A stretch of 64,000 bases of DNA from Candidatus Eiseniibacteriota bacterium (GTDB taxonomy: Bacteria; Eisenbacteria; RBG-16-71-46; CAIMUX01), in assembly GCA_020633975.1 (NCBI GenBank), contig JACKCR010000005.1, positions 124,001-188,000 on the forward strand, in the 5' to 3' direction. This document shows, piece by piece, positions 62,650 to 64,000 of this stretch. Under the pieces are notes generated by a model. It was not told the DNA's origin and ran no database searches. It saw only the letters and a list, made by a program, of their open reading frames with translations. The position numbers and the translations under genes are program-made. The first letter of the stretch is position 1. The number at the start of each line of letters is the position of its first letter.

Positions 62650-64000
62650 TTAACCGTGATGGGCGTCGTCGCCAGCGGCTCCGTGCCCCTCGTGAGTCGC
62701 GCTGAGTCCAGCGGCCGGATTGCGCAGCCGCTTCATGTACTTGAGCCTCGGCTTCGTGTGGAGCTCCGGGTCGAGCAACGCATACGTGCGATCGCTCTCC
62801 TCGAGCTTCCGGACCTCGGACTTCGGGTCGTTGAGGTCGCCGAAGACGATGGCCTGAGTCGGACACGCCTGCTGGCAGGCCGTGCGGATCTCGCCGTCCG
62901 CGATCGGACGCTTCTCGTTCTTGGCCACGATCTTCACCTGCTGGATCCGCTGGATGCAGAACGAGCACTTCTCCATCACTCCGCGAGCACGCATCGTGAC
63001 GTCCGGGTTCGGCCGCATCTTCTCGAGGTCCGACATGCCGCCGTTGAAGTTGAAGAAGTTGAAGCGACGGACCTTGTAGGGGCAGTTGTTCGCGCAGTAC
63101 CGCGTGCCGATGCAGCGGTTGTAGACCATGTCGTTCAGCCCTTCGTGGCTGTGGAGCGTGGCCGCAACCGGACAAACCTGCTCGCACGGAGCGTTCTCGC
63201 AATGCTGGCAGGCGACGGGCTGGAGTGCGACCTGCGGATCGTCCGGATCCCCACGGAAGTAGCGATCGATCCGGATCCAGTGCATCTCGCGGCCGTGCGA
63301 CACTTCGGTCTTCCCGACCACCGGGATGTTGTTCTCGGACTGACACGCGATGACGCACGCATTGCAACCCGTGCACGCGTTGAGATCGACCGAGAGACCC
63401 CACTTGTGTCCGTTGTACTCGTGAGGATCCCAGAGAGGAAGCGCCGGCGGATGGTGGCCGTGCTCGGCGTGACCGCCGTGCATGTACTCGTCCACCGTGG
63501 CCTCTTGGATGAGTGAGGACAGACGCGCCTGAGTCGCCTTGAATCCCGCCTCGTCGATGGCGAAGTGATCCTGCGTGGCCGAGAACGGATAGTTCCCGCC
63601 AGTCTTCGAGATCTTCGCGACCGCGAGGTGGAGGTTCTCCGAGCCGCGGAGCGGGTAGGCGTCGAATCCAACGCCCGTCCCGACCTTGCCGGAGACGCGA
63701 CGGCCGTAGCCGAGATGGAGCGTACCGGACTTGGCGGCCTGCCCCGGAGTCGTCCAGATCGGAACCTCGACGCTCCGGCCCTGGGCCTCGAGACGAACCA
63801 TGTCGCCATCGGCCAGGCCCATCTCCTGCGCCATGCGCGGCCCGACGAGGAGCGCGTTGTCCCAGGTGAGCTTCGTGAATGTGTTCGGCAGCTCCTGGAG
63901 CCACCCGTTGTTCGCGAAACGGCCGTCGAAGACGCACGCATCCTGCGCCAACACGACTTCGATCTCGCCCGCTCCGGCCCGCGACTCGTGCGGCGTGAAG
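62650..64000 (-). CDS. actB: Alternative complex III iron-sulphur subunit ActB (partial; N-terminus beyond window)
   Basis: The frame is open to the window edge, so only the C-terminal 449 residues are visible. The upper part is the end of the molybdopterin-oxidoreductase-like domain (no cofactor in known Act complexes); the lower part holds four iron-sulphur cluster sites: CTGCNACVIACQ, CQHCENAPCEQVCPV, CIGTRYCANNCPY and CSFCIQRI with CQQACPTQ. The C-terminus is His-rich (DDAHHG). The pentahaem cytochrome ActA should lie beyond the right edge. Confidence 0.95.
   Translation of the reverse strand, partial: FTPHESRAGAGEIEVVLAQDACVFDGRFANNGWLQELPNTFTKLTWDNALLVGPRMAQEMGLADGDMVRLEAQGRSVEVPIWTTPGQAAKSGTLHLGYGRRVSGKVGTGVGFDAYPLRGSENLHLAVAKISKTGGNYPFSATQDHFAIDEAGFKATQARLSSLIQEATVDEYMHGGHAEHGHHPPALPLWDPHEYNGHKWGLSVDLNACTGCNACVIACQSENNIPVVGKTEVSHGREMHWIRIDRYFRGDPDDPQVALQPVACQHCENAPCEQVCPVAATLHSHEGLNDMVYNRCIGTRYCANNCPYKVRRFNFFNFNGGMSDLEKMRPNPDVTMRARGVMEKCSFCIQRIQQVKIVAKNEKRPIADGEIRTACQQACPTQAIVFGDLNDPKSEVRKLEESDRTYALLDPELHTKPRLKYMKRLRNPAAGLSATHEGHGAAGDDAHHG

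Noticed and set aside
61906-63516. A 536-codon open frame on the plus strand
   Set aside because: Antisense to actC and actB; composition bias only, no family pattern.

Overview
The window is high-GC DNA from a Gram-negative, respiring bacterium. Three large secreted proteins (a multihaem cytochrome, a GH44 glycosidase and a subtilase) end in FlgD-Ig-like C-terminal domains of the type IX sorting kind, and there is an alternative complex III (Act) operon joined to an A2-type caa3 oxidase operon. This combination points to the FCB/Gemmatimonadota/Krumholzibacteriota/Eisenbacteria neighbourhood. That placement is inference from gene content; no rRNA gene is present to test it.

Layout. 1-2139: 3' part of a surface or periplasmic multihaem cytochrome with HEAT and TPR repeats. 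2.2-6.2 kb (minus): ffh, rpsP, khpA, rimM, trmD, rplS. 6.4-7.9 kb: second multihaem cytochrome. 8.2-15.9 kb (minus): ruvB, queA, tgt, yajC, fmt, rsmB, a PASTA protein and rpe, with many overlapping start/stop codons; queA apparently uses a CTG start. 16.3-21.0 kb (plus): the PrkA kinase/YeaH/SpoVR stress triad. 21.0-23.4 kb (minus): DUF4266 lipoprotein, DUF3570 barrel and ApbE. 23.8-27.5 kb (plus): heterodimeric ABC exporter. 27.5-33.6 kb (minus): GH44 and S8 exoenzymes. 33.7-37.8 kb (minus): an EF-G paralogue, yebC, ruvC, ruvA. 38.2-39.1 kb (plus): small XRE regulator plus membrane protein under a palindromic, apparently leaderless promoter. 39.5-41.3 kb: a large Rossmann-fold protein. 41.4-47.8 kb (minus): a six-gene secreted-fibre-like locus (four small related beta-subunits, a chaperone-like protein and a large outer-membrane protein). 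48.1-51.8 kb: haem A synthase, haem O synthase and a DUF3179 protein. 52.2-64.0 kb (minus): ActB(partial)-ActC-ActD-ActE-ActF, a small membrane protein, Sco, and caa3 subunits II, I, III, IV and a second III.

How it fits together. The right-hand third is a complete route from quinol to oxygen: Act complex oxidises menaquinol, the caa3 oxidase with its own haem c domain reduces oxygen, Sco builds CuA, and CtaA/CtaB make haem A. The left part is housekeeping translation, tRNA modification and Holliday-junction repair. The middle contains the accessory material. The best candidate for a poorly described system is the 41.4-47.8 kb locus, which resembles a chaperone-usher fibre system only at the level of architecture. 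Other unusual DNA structures are a pair of oppositely oriented REP-like palindromes at 51.9-52.2 kb, a 152-bp inverted-repeat element at 39.1-39.3 kb and an intercistronic hairpin in the fibre locus.
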